NCBI GenBank assembly: GCA_030151985.1
Contig: JASLDZ010000403.1
Coordinates: 1-9,877 of the forward strand
Reading direction: 5' to 3'
Origin: Caulobacteraceae bacterium
GTDB lineage: Bacteria > Pseudomonadota > Alphaproteobacteria > Caulobacterales > Caulobacteraceae
DNA: 9,877 nt
The translations under genes were made by a program, and so were the position numbers. The notes beneath the pieces were generated by a model that did no database searches, was not told the origin of the DNA, and saw nothing but the letters and a program-made list of their open reading frames with translations. This document shows positions 1 through 7,744 of this stretch, in pieces (the stretch's first letter is position 1; each line of letters starts with the position of its first letter).

Positions 1-1
1 C

Positions 2-109
2 TCACAGCGAGTTGGCGACGAAGCCGACGGTGGCCGCGACGAGGCTCGCGAGGCAGATCACCAGCGTCGCGCCGGCTCCGCGTTCGGTCCAGGTGGCGAG
101 GGAAGTCAT
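2..109 (-). CDS. 35-residue single-pass membrane protein, function unknown
   Basis: A short frame begins at ATG 109 and ends in TGA at 2-4. The start is supported by AGGAGA at 115-120, five bases before the ATG, one of the best Shine-Dalgarno matches in the window. The protein has a short polar N-terminus (MTSLATWTERG) and one hydrophobic helix over residues 12-32, rich in Ala, Val and Leu with a single Cys, so it is probably an inner-membrane miniprotein. The frame stays open upstream to 274, but that extension has no ribosome site and crosses the leader hairpins, so I reject it. A promoter candidate lies at 231-259, which would give a leader of about 115 nt. I do not recognise the family. 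A type I toxin-like peptide or a small stress or regulatory membrane protein is possible, but that is inference. Confidence 0.6.
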   Translation of the reverse strand: MTSLATWTERGAGATLVICLASLVAATVGFVANSL

Positions 110-137
110 GGGTCTCTCCTGTTTCTTGGCAGCCGCA

Positions 138-161
138 GAGAAGGCGCCTTCTCCCGGGGAG
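138..161 (-). promoter_or_regulatory. Overlapping hairpins in the leader of the 35-residue gene
   Basis: Positions 138-153 form a perfect 16-base palindrome (GAGAAGGC followed by GCCTTCTC). Positions 151-161 form a second inverted repeat (CTCCC-G-GGGAG) that shares bases 151-153 with the first, so the two folds exclude each other if they form in RNA. They lie about 17 bases upstream of the ribosome site of the 35-residue gene, inside its predicted leader. The inverted repeats are plain in the sequence. A role in attenuation or translation control is inference, and a decayed dispersed repeat is an alternative. Confidence 0.4.
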
Positions 162-230
162 GGCGGAGGTAGGCCGTGCCCGCAAAACACATGAACGCGG
201 GTAGGTTCGTCCTCTTTGTCAGCGAGTGAC

Positions 231-259
231 GATATAGGCTTCCCACATCCTGCGGCCAA
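231..259 (-). promoter_or_regulatory. Promoter candidate for the 35-residue membrane protein
   Basis: Read on the minus strand there is TTGGCC (plus 254-259), a 17-base spacer, and TATATC (plus 231-236). The extended -10, CCTATATC, is close to the alphaproteobacterial GCTANAWC form. Transcription would start near 224 and run through the hairpin leader into the gene that begins at 109. Spacing and -10 are good; the -35 is only partial. Confidence 0.5.
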
Positions 260-267
260 GTTAAAAT

Positions 268-303
268 GCTGCAATGCAGCGACAGGTGTGGCCGAGGGGC
301 CAC
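268..303. promoter_or_regulatory. Two inverted repeats between divergent promoter candidates
   Basis: At 268-280 there is a perfect inverted repeat, GCTGCA-A-TGCAGC, next to an AT-rich stretch (TTAAAA, 261-266) and just behind the -35 of the minus-strand promoter candidate. At 288-303 there is a second one, GTGGCC-GAGG-GGCCAC, with a six-base stem and four-base loop. The first has the size and placement of a dimeric-regulator operator, the second of a small hairpin. No regulator can be named from the sequence. Confidence 0.35.
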
Positions 304-324
304 GGCAAGATCGGCGCCGCGACG

Positions 325-353
325 TTGACCAGCGCGCTATGGCAATGTACTTT
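325..353 (+). promoter_or_regulatory. Promoter candidate for the multi-pass membrane protein
   Basis: TTGACC at 325-330 is a near-perfect -35. A 17-base spacer leads to TACTTT at 348-353, a mediocre -10 that keeps the first two and last consensus bases. The predicted start near 360 gives a leader of about 24 bases containing the strong ribosome site of the gene starting at 384. Confidence 0.4.
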
Positions 354-383
354 GCATACCAGAGTTAATTGAAGGAGGTCGCC

Positions 384-890
384 GTGCGGGTCGCCGTTGT
401 GGTCTTGGCTGTCTTCGCGGCCTTGTGGGGCGCGAGCGCGCTCGTGGCGATCCACGTCTTCCCGGGCGTCCTGGCTCTCCCGCTGCTGATCTCCGTCGCG
501 CTTGCGGCCGTGGTCCTGCGCATCGCGCCGCCGGACGAGCGCGACCCCGCCGACGCGCGGCGGGTCGGGCGCGTGGTCGGGCTGGCGATCGCGGGCGAGG
601 TCGTGGCCATGATCGCCGGCGTGAACTTCCTCGTCTGGGCGGGAAGGCCGGACCTCCTCGCTCCTCTCGTCGCCGCGGTCGTCGGGCTGCACATGCTGCC
701 GATGGCGCGGTGGATCCCGGTCCCTGTCTACTATGCGACCTGCGCGGGGATGCTGGCGGCGGCGGCGGCGGGGCTCGCCTTCGCGCCGCCGGTGCGGGAG
801 GCGGTGGTGGGCGGCGGCGCCGCGACCGTGCTGTGGGCGACGATCGCCAGCTTCTCCCTTCCCCGGCGGCGCGCGCCCTTCGCCGCTTGA
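384..890 (+). CDS. Multi-pass integral membrane protein, function unknown
   Basis: Protein of 168 residues from GTG 384. This start is chosen over TTG 369 because AAGGAGGT at 372-379 sits just before it at ideal spacing; TTG 369 would place that ribosome site inside the coding region. Hydrophobic segments lie at about 3-25, 27-46, 62-86, 92-107, 113-133 and 138-158, giving five or six membrane passes. The polar loop at 48-62 (PPDERDPADARR) is charged, and the tail ends in a basic cluster (PRRRAPF). The middle part (GEVVAMIAGVNFLVWAGRPD, then GLHMLPMARW) resembles small uncharacterised bacterial membrane proteins with a conserved GLHFLPLAR-like stretch, recalled from memory. There is no enzyme motif. 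recF starts 55 bases downstream, so the two may share a transcript, but a functional link is not implied. Confidence 0.75.
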   Translation: MRVAVVVLAVFAALWGASALVAIHVFPGVLALPLLISVALAAVVLRIAPPDERDPADARRVGRVVGLAIAGEVVAMIAGVNFLVWAGRPDLLAPLVAAVVGLHMLPMARWIPVPVYYATCAGMLAAAAAGLAFAPPVREAVVGGGAATVLWATIASFSLPRRRAPFAA

Positions 891-945
891 CGCGCTCGCC
901 GGCGCGTATGGGCGGGGCCGGGCGGGGCGACTACAACCGGACCCG

Positions 946-2103
946 ATGCCCGCCGCGCTCCGCTCGCTCGCCCTGGTCGATTTCCGCAGCTACCCGGCCG
1001 CCTCGGTCGCGCTGGAGCCGGGCGCGATCGTGCTCCACGGTCCGAACGGGGCGGGCAAGACGAACCTCCTGGAGGCCGTGTCGCTGCTCGCCCCCGGCAA
1101 GGGCCTGCGGGGCGCCGCCGCCGCCGAGGTCGGACGCCGGGAGCCGGGCGAGCCGCCGGGCCGCCCCTGGACGGTCTCGGCGCAGGCGGACGGCACAGAG
1201 GGCGAGCCCGTGCGGCTGGGCACGGGGCTGGAGCCGGGCGCCTCGCGCCGCACCGTGCGGATCGAGGGCGAGACCGTGGCCGCCGCCCGCCTCTCCGACC
1301 ACGTGCGGCTGGTGTGGCTGACCCCCGCGCAGGATAGGCTGTTCGCCGAGCCGGCGAGCGAGCGCCGCCGCTTCCTCGACCGCCTGACCTTCGCCGCCGA
1401 GCCCACGCACGCCGGCCACGCTTCCGCCTACGAGGGCGCGCTGCGCCAGCGGATGCGGCTCCTGCTCGATGCGCGGGAGAGCGGGCGCAGCCCCGACCCC
1501 GTGTGGCTCGACGCCCTGGAGGCGCGCATGGCGGAGGCCGGCGAGGCCGTGGCCGCCGCCCGCGCCCGGACGGTCGAGGCGCTGCAGGCCGAGATCGACG
1601 CCCGCGCCGACCGCCCCTTTCCCCAGGCCGGCCTCGACCTTTCCGGCGAGTGGAGCGACCCCGCGGCCGCCACCTACGGCGACGCCTTGCGCTCAGCCCT
1701 GCGCGTCGCCCGCGCCCGCGACGCGGCGGCGGGACGGGGGCTCGTCGGCCCCCACCGCGCCGACCTGGAGGTGATCCTGCGCGGCAAGGATCGTCTCGCG
1801 TCCGAAGGCTCCACCGGCGAGCAGAAGGCGCTGGTGCTGAACCTCGTGCTGGCACAGGCCGCCCGCCTCGCGCGTGCGCCCGCGCGCGGTTCATCAGGTG
1901 CTTTTCCCGCTCCGAACCCTATATTGCTGTTGGACGAAATCGCCGCTCACCTCGATTCGACGAGGCGGGCGGCGCTGTTCGACGAGATCACGGCGCTGCG
2001 GCTCCAGGCCTTCCTCACCGGGGCCGACCCGGCGCTGTTCGAGGACCTGAAGGGTCGGGCGCAACACGTGCACGTGCACGCGGGAGGGCTCGACGCCGGC
2101 TGA
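946..2103 (+). CDS. recF: DNA replication and repair protein RecF
   Basis: Protein of 385 residues, usual RecF size. RecF is an SMC-like ABC ATPase that, with RecO and RecR, helps load RecA at single-strand gaps. Seen here: N-terminal LALVDFRSY (8-16), Walker A GPNGAGKT (32-39), the GPHRAD stretch (268-273), ABC signature STGEQKA (289-295), Walker B ILLLDE (326-331), D-loop HLD (335-337) and a late FLTGAD strand (356-361). All catalytic motifs are intact. ATG 946 is chosen because it puts the first beta strand right at the N-terminus; the frame stays open upstream to 733 but overlaps the previous gene and has no family support. There is no clear ribosome site. A -10-like TACAAC (932-937) lies so close that a nearly leaderless message is possible. 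gyrB follows after 22 bases, a common arrangement in alphaproteobacteria, and co-transcription is likely. Confidence 0.96.
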   Translation: MPAALRSLALVDFRSYPAASVALEPGAIVLHGPNGAGKTNLLEAVSLLAPGKGLRGAAAAEVGRREPGEPPGRPWTVSAQADGTEGEPVRLGTGLEPGASRRTVRIEGETVAAARLSDHVRLVWLTPAQDRLFAEPASERRRFLDRLTFAAEPTHAGHASAYEGALRQRMRLLLDARESGRSPDPVWLDALEARMAEAGEAVAAARARTVEALQAEIDARADRPFPQAGLDLSGEWSDPAAATYGDALRSALRVARARDAAAGRGLVGPHRADLEVILRGKDRLASEGSTGEQKALVLNLVLAQAARLARAPARGSSGAFPAPNPILLLDEIAAHLDSTRRAALFDEITALRLQAFLTGADPALFEDLKGRAQHVHVHAGGLDAG

Positions 2104-2125
2104 GGGTGCTCATGCAAGGATGACA

Positions 2126-4615
<2,490 letters not shown>

Positions 4616-4629
4616 GGCGGACAGCCGCC
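4616..4629. terminator. Short hairpin between gyrB and the convergent gene
   Basis: Directly after the gyrB stop, GGCGG (4616-4620) pairs with CCGCC (4625-4629) around an ACAG loop. It is the only hairpin in the 19-base gap between two convergent genes and could serve both. The stem is only five base pairs and no T-run follows on either strand, so intrinsic termination is doubtful. Confidence 0.25.
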
Positions 4630-4634
4630 GCGCA

Positions 4635-5348
4635 TCAATAGGAGCCGCAGCGCCACCTTCCGCCCGAGTAGGCGCAGCCATACCGCGCCGCATTTCCGCG
4701 CGTGTCCATCAGCCCGCGCTGGAGGTCCGCATTGGTGTTCCGCAGGTCCTGCTGTCGCCGGCCGCCCGCGTCGAACTGCGCCCTCCGCTCTTCTGAAAGT
4801 CCGCTGATCGTCTGATCTGAAGCCCCCTGGCTCGCGCCGCACTTCGCACCCAGAGCATCCCGGTCGGATAGCCGGGCGCAATCGCGGAGGCGCCGCAAGA
4901 CGGCCCGCGCCGCTTCGACCGCGCCATCCTCCTGGTCCAGCCGCTCCGAGGAAGATTGGCCGGGCGAGGGGGCGGGACCCTCGTCGGCGCGGGGCCGCGA
5001 TCCGGTCGGTCGACTGAAAGCCGCGTTGGGCGAGACCGTCGACTGCACGACCGGGGCCGGGGCGGCGGCGGTCGCCGAGCGGACCTGACCGACCGCGAGC
5101 GGTTCGCGTCTGATCGCTCGCTCCAGCGTGACCTGCAGGACGGGAGGCGAGAGTTGGGCTGAAGAGCTGCCGGGAGGACGGCCGCCGAATACGAGGACGA
5201 CGAGCGCCAGGGCGTTCAGTCCGACGCCGCCCGCGACGCCGGCTGCAACGGCGCTCCGGGGACGGCGTTCTGGCACTCGGTCGACCCACGGCTCTCTGGC
5301 GGCGAAAGCAACGGATGTTCGCGGCGATCTCAAGGCCGGGCGCCGCAC
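4635..5348 (-). CDS. Membrane-anchored hypothetical protein with Cys-containing C-terminus
   Basis: Protein of 237 residues from GTG 5348, ending in TGA at 4635-4637. Layout: a basic cytoplasmic N-terminus (1-32, with WVDRVPERRPR), one membrane helix (about 33-55, AVAAGVAGGVGLNALALVVLVF), a Pro/Ala/Ser-rich linker (57-135) that includes PPVLQVTLERA, and a charged, probably helical domain (about 136-213). The end has four cysteines: DCARL (157), AKCG (170), YGCAY (225) and WRCGSY (234), which could form disulfides in the periplasm. The anchor-plus-linker layout resembles TonB-like or small periplasmic proteins of Caulobacterales; I do not know a function. A TGA two codons before GTG 5348 blocks upstream extension. 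ATG 5353-5355 lies seven bases upstream in another frame, so a frameshift near the 5' end is possible. The gene converges on gyrB and its upstream side abuts the repeat pair at 5376-5786. Confidence 0.6.
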   Translation of the reverse strand: MRRPALRSPRTSVAFAAREPWVDRVPERRPRSAVAAGVAGGVGLNALALVVLVFGGRPPGSSSAQLSPPVLQVTLERAIRREPLAVGQVRSATAAAPAPVVQSTVSPNAAFSRPTGSRPRADEGPAPSPGQSSSERLDQEDGAVEAARAVLRRLRDCARLSDRDALGAKCGASQGASDQTISGLSEERRAQFDAGGRRQQDLRNTNADLQRGLMDTRGNAARYGCAYSGGRWRCGSY

Positions 5349-5375
5349 GGCTCATCCGGGTTCCACGTCTCTTCT

Positions 5376-5553
5376 GTCGCTCTTTTCCTTCTCCTAGCCC
5401 CAGCCCTGTGTTCGACCCCTCCGGAGGGGTCGAACTTGCTTGGAGGGACGCCCCGCGTCCCGACGCCATCCGAACGGCCGTCGCGCGCAGGGCGGGTCAA
5501 GGCCGGAGAGCGCAGCGAAGCGGAGCGTGCCTTGACGCGGCTGAGCACGGCGG
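5376..5553 (+). repeat. Left copy of a structured intergenic repeat
   Basis: This copy starts with a pyrimidine-rich tract and AGCCCCAGCCC (5396-5406), then holds a series of hairpins. Hairpin A is a perfect 26-base palindrome at 5410-5435 (GTTCGACCCCTCC and its complement). Hairpin B at 5445-5461 is GGGACGC-CCC-GCGTCCC. A weaker hairpin C pairs around GCGCGCAG near 5478-5495. Hairpin D at 5496-5536 pairs GTCAAGGC with GCCTTGAC around a purine-rich interior. The copy ends with GAGCACGGCGG (5543-5553). Its partner is the reverse-oriented copy at 5613-5786. Short open frames crossing it look like by-products of the repeat rather than genes. A dispersed, REP-like or BIME-like family is my inference from the design. 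Confidence 0.75.
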
Positions 5554-5612
5554 CAGGTCCACCACGTTGGGGCAGAGGCGAGTCTCACGCGCCTAGATCG
5601 GACGGCGGAGCG

Positions 5613-5786
5613 CCACCGTGCTCGGGCGCGTCAAGGGACGCCTTCGGCTCTCCGCTGCGCTGCGCCCTTGACCCGCCCTGCGCGCGGCGGCTGACCGGAG
5701 GGGTCGGGACGCAGGGCGTCCTTGGAAGATCGACGCGGCCTGCGGCGCGTCGAACACTGGGCTGGGGCTTAAGAGAAGAAGGAAGA
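5613..5786 (-). repeat. Right copy of the same repeat, inverted
   Basis: Read on the minus strand this follows the left copy in the same order: pyrimidine-rich tract, AGCCCCAGCCC (plus 5759-5769), hairpin A (plus 5730-5753, TCGACGCG pairing with CGCGTCGA), hairpin B (plus 5707-5721, GGACGC-AGG-GCGTCC), the GCGCGCAG loop region, hairpin D (plus 5630-5672, GTCAAGGG pairing with CCCTTGAC) and the inner end GAGCACGGTGG (plus 5613-5623). Plus 5666-5686 is the exact reverse complement of 5482-5502 (21 bases). In hairpins A and D the stem bases differ from the left copy on both sides, so pairing is kept. Confidence 0.75.
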
Positions 5787-5891
5787 AGCAGGGGGGAGGG
5801 CGCGAAGCGGGGCGGGCCGAGGCGGGCCGGCGCTGCTCCGCCTTACGCAAGCGTCACTGGACGTGGCCGGTCCGGGCGGCGTCAATCGCGC

Positions 5892-7667
5892 ATGAGCCTT
5901 TTCCGACTCGCCGCCTTCGCCTCCGTCATCGCCCTGGTCGCCGTTCCGGCCGCCGCGCGGGCCGCTTCCGCTCGGGCCGCCCCCGTCGCCTACACCCTCT
6001 CGCCGGCGATGGACTACGGTGCGCTCACGGCCCTGAAGGTCGAGGTGCGGTTCCGCGCCGATCCGGACGGGGTCACCGAGTTCCGGTGGCTGAAGAGCTG
6101 GGCCGGGAGCGATGAGCTGTGGGCGACGGTGCGCGACCTCGACGTGCAGGGCGCCCAGGGGGTGGAGGCGCAGGGCCACGGGGTCTGGCGGATCCGGTCG
6201 CGGCCGGGCGCGCCGCTGGTGGTGCGCTACCGCGTGGTCTCGGCCTTCGACCACGACCCGACCTCCGGCGACCCGAACGCCCAGCCGCGCCCGATCGTGC
6301 GGCCGCAGTGGTTCTACGCGACGGGGGAGACGCTGTTCGGCGCCCCCGACGGCGACGACAGCGCGCCGGCCACCTTCGCCTGGACCGGCGCGCCGGCGGG
6401 CTGGACGTTCGCCTCGGACCTCCAGCACCTGTCGACGCCGGCGCGGACGGGCGTGCGCCCCGGCACGGTGGCCGACGTGCTGGAAAGCATCGCGCTCGGC
6501 GGAACCGACGTGCGGGTGACCGGCAGCCTGGCAGGGCCGGACCGCGTGCGCGTCGCCCAGCGCGGGAGCTACGACTTCTCGGCCGCGCAGTTCGACCGGC
6601 TCGCCCGCCGGATCATCGCCACCGAGCGGGCCTTCTGGGGCGACGGGCCGTCCGCCCCCTTCCTGGTCACCCTGGCGCCGCTGCAGTCCCACCCGCCGAA
6701 CCGCAGCATCAGCGGCACGGGGCGCACAGACGCCTTCGCCGTGTGGTGGGACCGGCACGAGACGCTGGACCTGGCCAAGTGGCTGCTGGCGCACGAGTAT
6801 TTCCACACCTGGAACAGCCGCCAGCTCGGCGGCTTCCGCGACGGGGACGACGAGGCGCTGGGCTATTGGTTCAGCGAAGGCTTCACCGACTACTACGCGC
6901 GCCGCCTCGCGCTGGCGTCCGGCGAGTGGACGCTGCAGGACTTCGCCGCCTCCTGGAACGAGGCGCTGAAGGCCTACGACCTCTCGGACGCCCGCGACAT
7001 CCCCAACGCCGCCATCCCGAAGGGCTTCTGGTCGGACCCGGCCGTGAAGCAGACGCCCTACTGGCGGGGCTCGCTGATCGCGGCGGCGGTCGACGCGAAG
7101 CTGCGCAGCGCCGTTCCGGGCGGCACGGGGCTGGACGGGGTGCTCAGGGCGCAGCGCGCGCGGGCGGCGGCCGAACCGAAGCGGCCGGACTCTGACGCCT
7201 CCGTCGTCTTCCGCGAGACGCTGCGCGCGTCCCGCCCCGACCTGGACGCCTGGGTGGAGCGGGTCGCCGAGCGGGGCGAGCCGATCGTGCTTGACGCCGC
7301 CGCCTTCGCGCCCTGCTTCACCCTCTCGACGCGCCCGGCGCCGACCTTCGACCGCGGCTTCGACCTGGGCGCGACCATGCGCAACGGCCGCAAGGTGGTG
7401 GGCGTGCGGCCGGGCGGGCCGGCCGACAGGGCCGGGCTCAGGGACGGCGACCTGATCAGCATCGACGAGTCCACCGATTCCGACCCGTCGGTCGTCCGCC
7501 GCTACGTCGTGCACGAGCCCGGCGGCGGCACGCACGAGGTGCGCTACCTGCCCGTCGGCCCGGAGCGGCCGCTGCAGCAGCTGAGCGTCGCGCCCGGCCT
7601 CGACCCCGCCGCGACCGCGGCCTGCGTGCGCCTGTTCGGCGCCCGCGACAGGGCGCGAGGGACATAA
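5892..7667 (+). CDS. Secreted M61-type metallopeptidase with PDZ domain
   Basis: Protein of 591 residues. ATG 5892 is chosen because it opens a typical signal peptide (MSLFRLAAFASVIALVAVPAAARA, likely cut after Ala24); the frame stays open upstream to 5436 but only through the intergenic repeat. There is no clear ribosome site. The N-terminal beta-rich region (about 31-225) precedes a zinc peptidase domain with HEYFHTWN (301-308, His301 and His305 as ligands, Glu302 catalytic) and WFSEGFTDYY (326-335, Glu329 as third ligand). A PDZ-like domain occupies about 488-555, with VVGVRPGGPADRAGLRDGD. This order and the HExxHTWN motif fit family M61 (glycyl aminopeptidase-like), whose known members remove N-terminal residues; the exact substrate here is unknown. 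It probably acts in the periplasm. It is upstream of ahcY, but ahcY has its own promoter. Confidence 0.85.
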   Translation: MSLFRLAAFASVIALVAVPAAARAASARAAPVAYTLSPAMDYGALTALKVEVRFRADPDGVTEFRWLKSWAGSDELWATVRDLDVQGAQGVEAQGHGVWRIRSRPGAPLVVRYRVVSAFDHDPTSGDPNAQPRPIVRPQWFYATGETLFGAPDGDDSAPATFAWTGAPAGWTFASDLQHLSTPARTGVRPGTVADVLESIALGGTDVRVTGSLAGPDRVRVAQRGSYDFSAAQFDRLARRIIATERAFWGDGPSAPFLVTLAPLQSHPPNRSISGTGRTDAFAVWWDRHETLDLAKWLLAHEYFHTWNSRQLGGFRDGDDEALGYWFSEGFTDYYARRLALASGEWTLQDFAASWNEALKAYDLSDARDIPNAAIPKGFWSDPAVKQTPYWRGSLIAAAVDAKLRSAVPGGTGLDGVLRAQRARAAAEPKRPDSDASVVFRETLRASRPDLDAWVERVAERGEPIVLDAAAFAPCFTLSTRPAPTFDRGFDLGATMRNGRKVVGVRPGGPADRAGLRDGDLISIDESTDSDPSVVRRYVVHEPGGGTHEVRYLPVGPERPLQQLSVAPGLDPAATAACVRLFGARDRARGT

Positions 7668-7682
7668 GGATATCCTTATATC
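7664..7682. promoter_or_regulatory. Operator-like inverted repeat upstream of ahcY, SahR-like candidate
   Basis: An AT-rich island in GC-rich DNA. ATAAGGAT/ATCCTTAT at 7664-7679 is a perfect 16-base palindrome, and GATAT-CCTT-ATATC at 7669-7682 is a second, overlapping inverted repeat. It touches the stop codon of the peptidase gene and ends four bases before the -35 of the ahcY promoter. ArsR-family regulators bind AT-rich inverted repeats of this kind, and the SAH-responsive member SahR is known to control methionine-cycle genes including ahcY in Proteobacteria. Assigning this site to SahR is inference from position and form. Confidence 0.5.
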
Positions 7683-7685
7683 CGG

Positions 7686-7714
7686 TTGCCGCTCCCGGCC
7701 GCCCCGGCTATACC
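7686..7714 (+). promoter_or_regulatory. Promoter of ahcY
   Basis: TTGCCG (7686-7691), a 17-base spacer, then TATACC (7709-7714). The extended -10 GCTATACC (7707-7714) matches the alphaproteobacterial GCTANAWC at seven of eight positions, and the -35 matches TTGACGS except for one base. Transcription should start near 7721, leaving a leader of about 24 bases. A weak ribosome site AGGGA (7730-7734) is ten bases before ATG 7745. Confidence 0.65.
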
Positions 7715-7744
7715 CCGCGGCGAACCGACAGGGACGCTTTCGAC

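Larger units (their letters stand above)
5376..5786. repeat. Head-to-head repeat pair filling a divergent intergenic gap
   Basis: The two copies are arranged as an imperfect long palindrome of about 410 bases around a unique spacer at about 5554-5612. It fills most of the 543-base gap between the divergent genes starting at 5348 (minus) and 5892 (plus). The left outer end is only about 28 bases from the minus-strand start codon, so it must form part of that gene's leader or promoter. The remaining gap, 5787-5891, holds a purine-rich tract and GC-rich repeats (GGGGCGGGCCGAGGCGGGCC), and I see no convincing promoter there. The whole could be a transcription barrier, a protein-binding structured element, or a mobile repeat pair; the sequence does not decide. 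Confidence 0.65.

Noticed and set aside
731..1894. 387-residue minus-strand frame and a 298-residue plus-strand frame from 425, overlapping the membrane protein gene and recF
   Set aside because: Both are dominated by Arg, Pro, Ala and Gly, the sign of off-frame GC-rich codons, and conflict with well-supported genes.
5376..5786. CRISPR array or insertion sequence at the repeats
   Set aside because: Only two copies in opposite orientation, with no regular spacers, no transposase and no target-site duplication that I can see.
5315..5850. Short open frames in the repeat region (plus 5315-5596 and minus 5593-5850) that encode similar peptides
   Set aside because: Their similarity comes from the two inverted repeat copies. 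They lack ribosome sites and cross hairpins, so they look like repeat by-products.
5436..5891. N-terminal extension of the M61 peptidase by 152 residues
   Set aside because: It is translated through the inverted repeat, and a signal peptide begins exactly at ATG 5892.
5769..7535. 588-residue open frame on the minus strand across the M61 peptidase gene
   Set aside because: Same shadow effect; the plus-strand protein has a signal peptide, zinc motif and PDZ domain, while this one is rich in Arg, Gly and Val without recognisable domains.
7668..7744. SAH or SAM riboswitch upstream of ahcY
   Set aside because: With the promoter at 7686-7714, only about 24 bases remain before the start codon, too few for these riboswitches.
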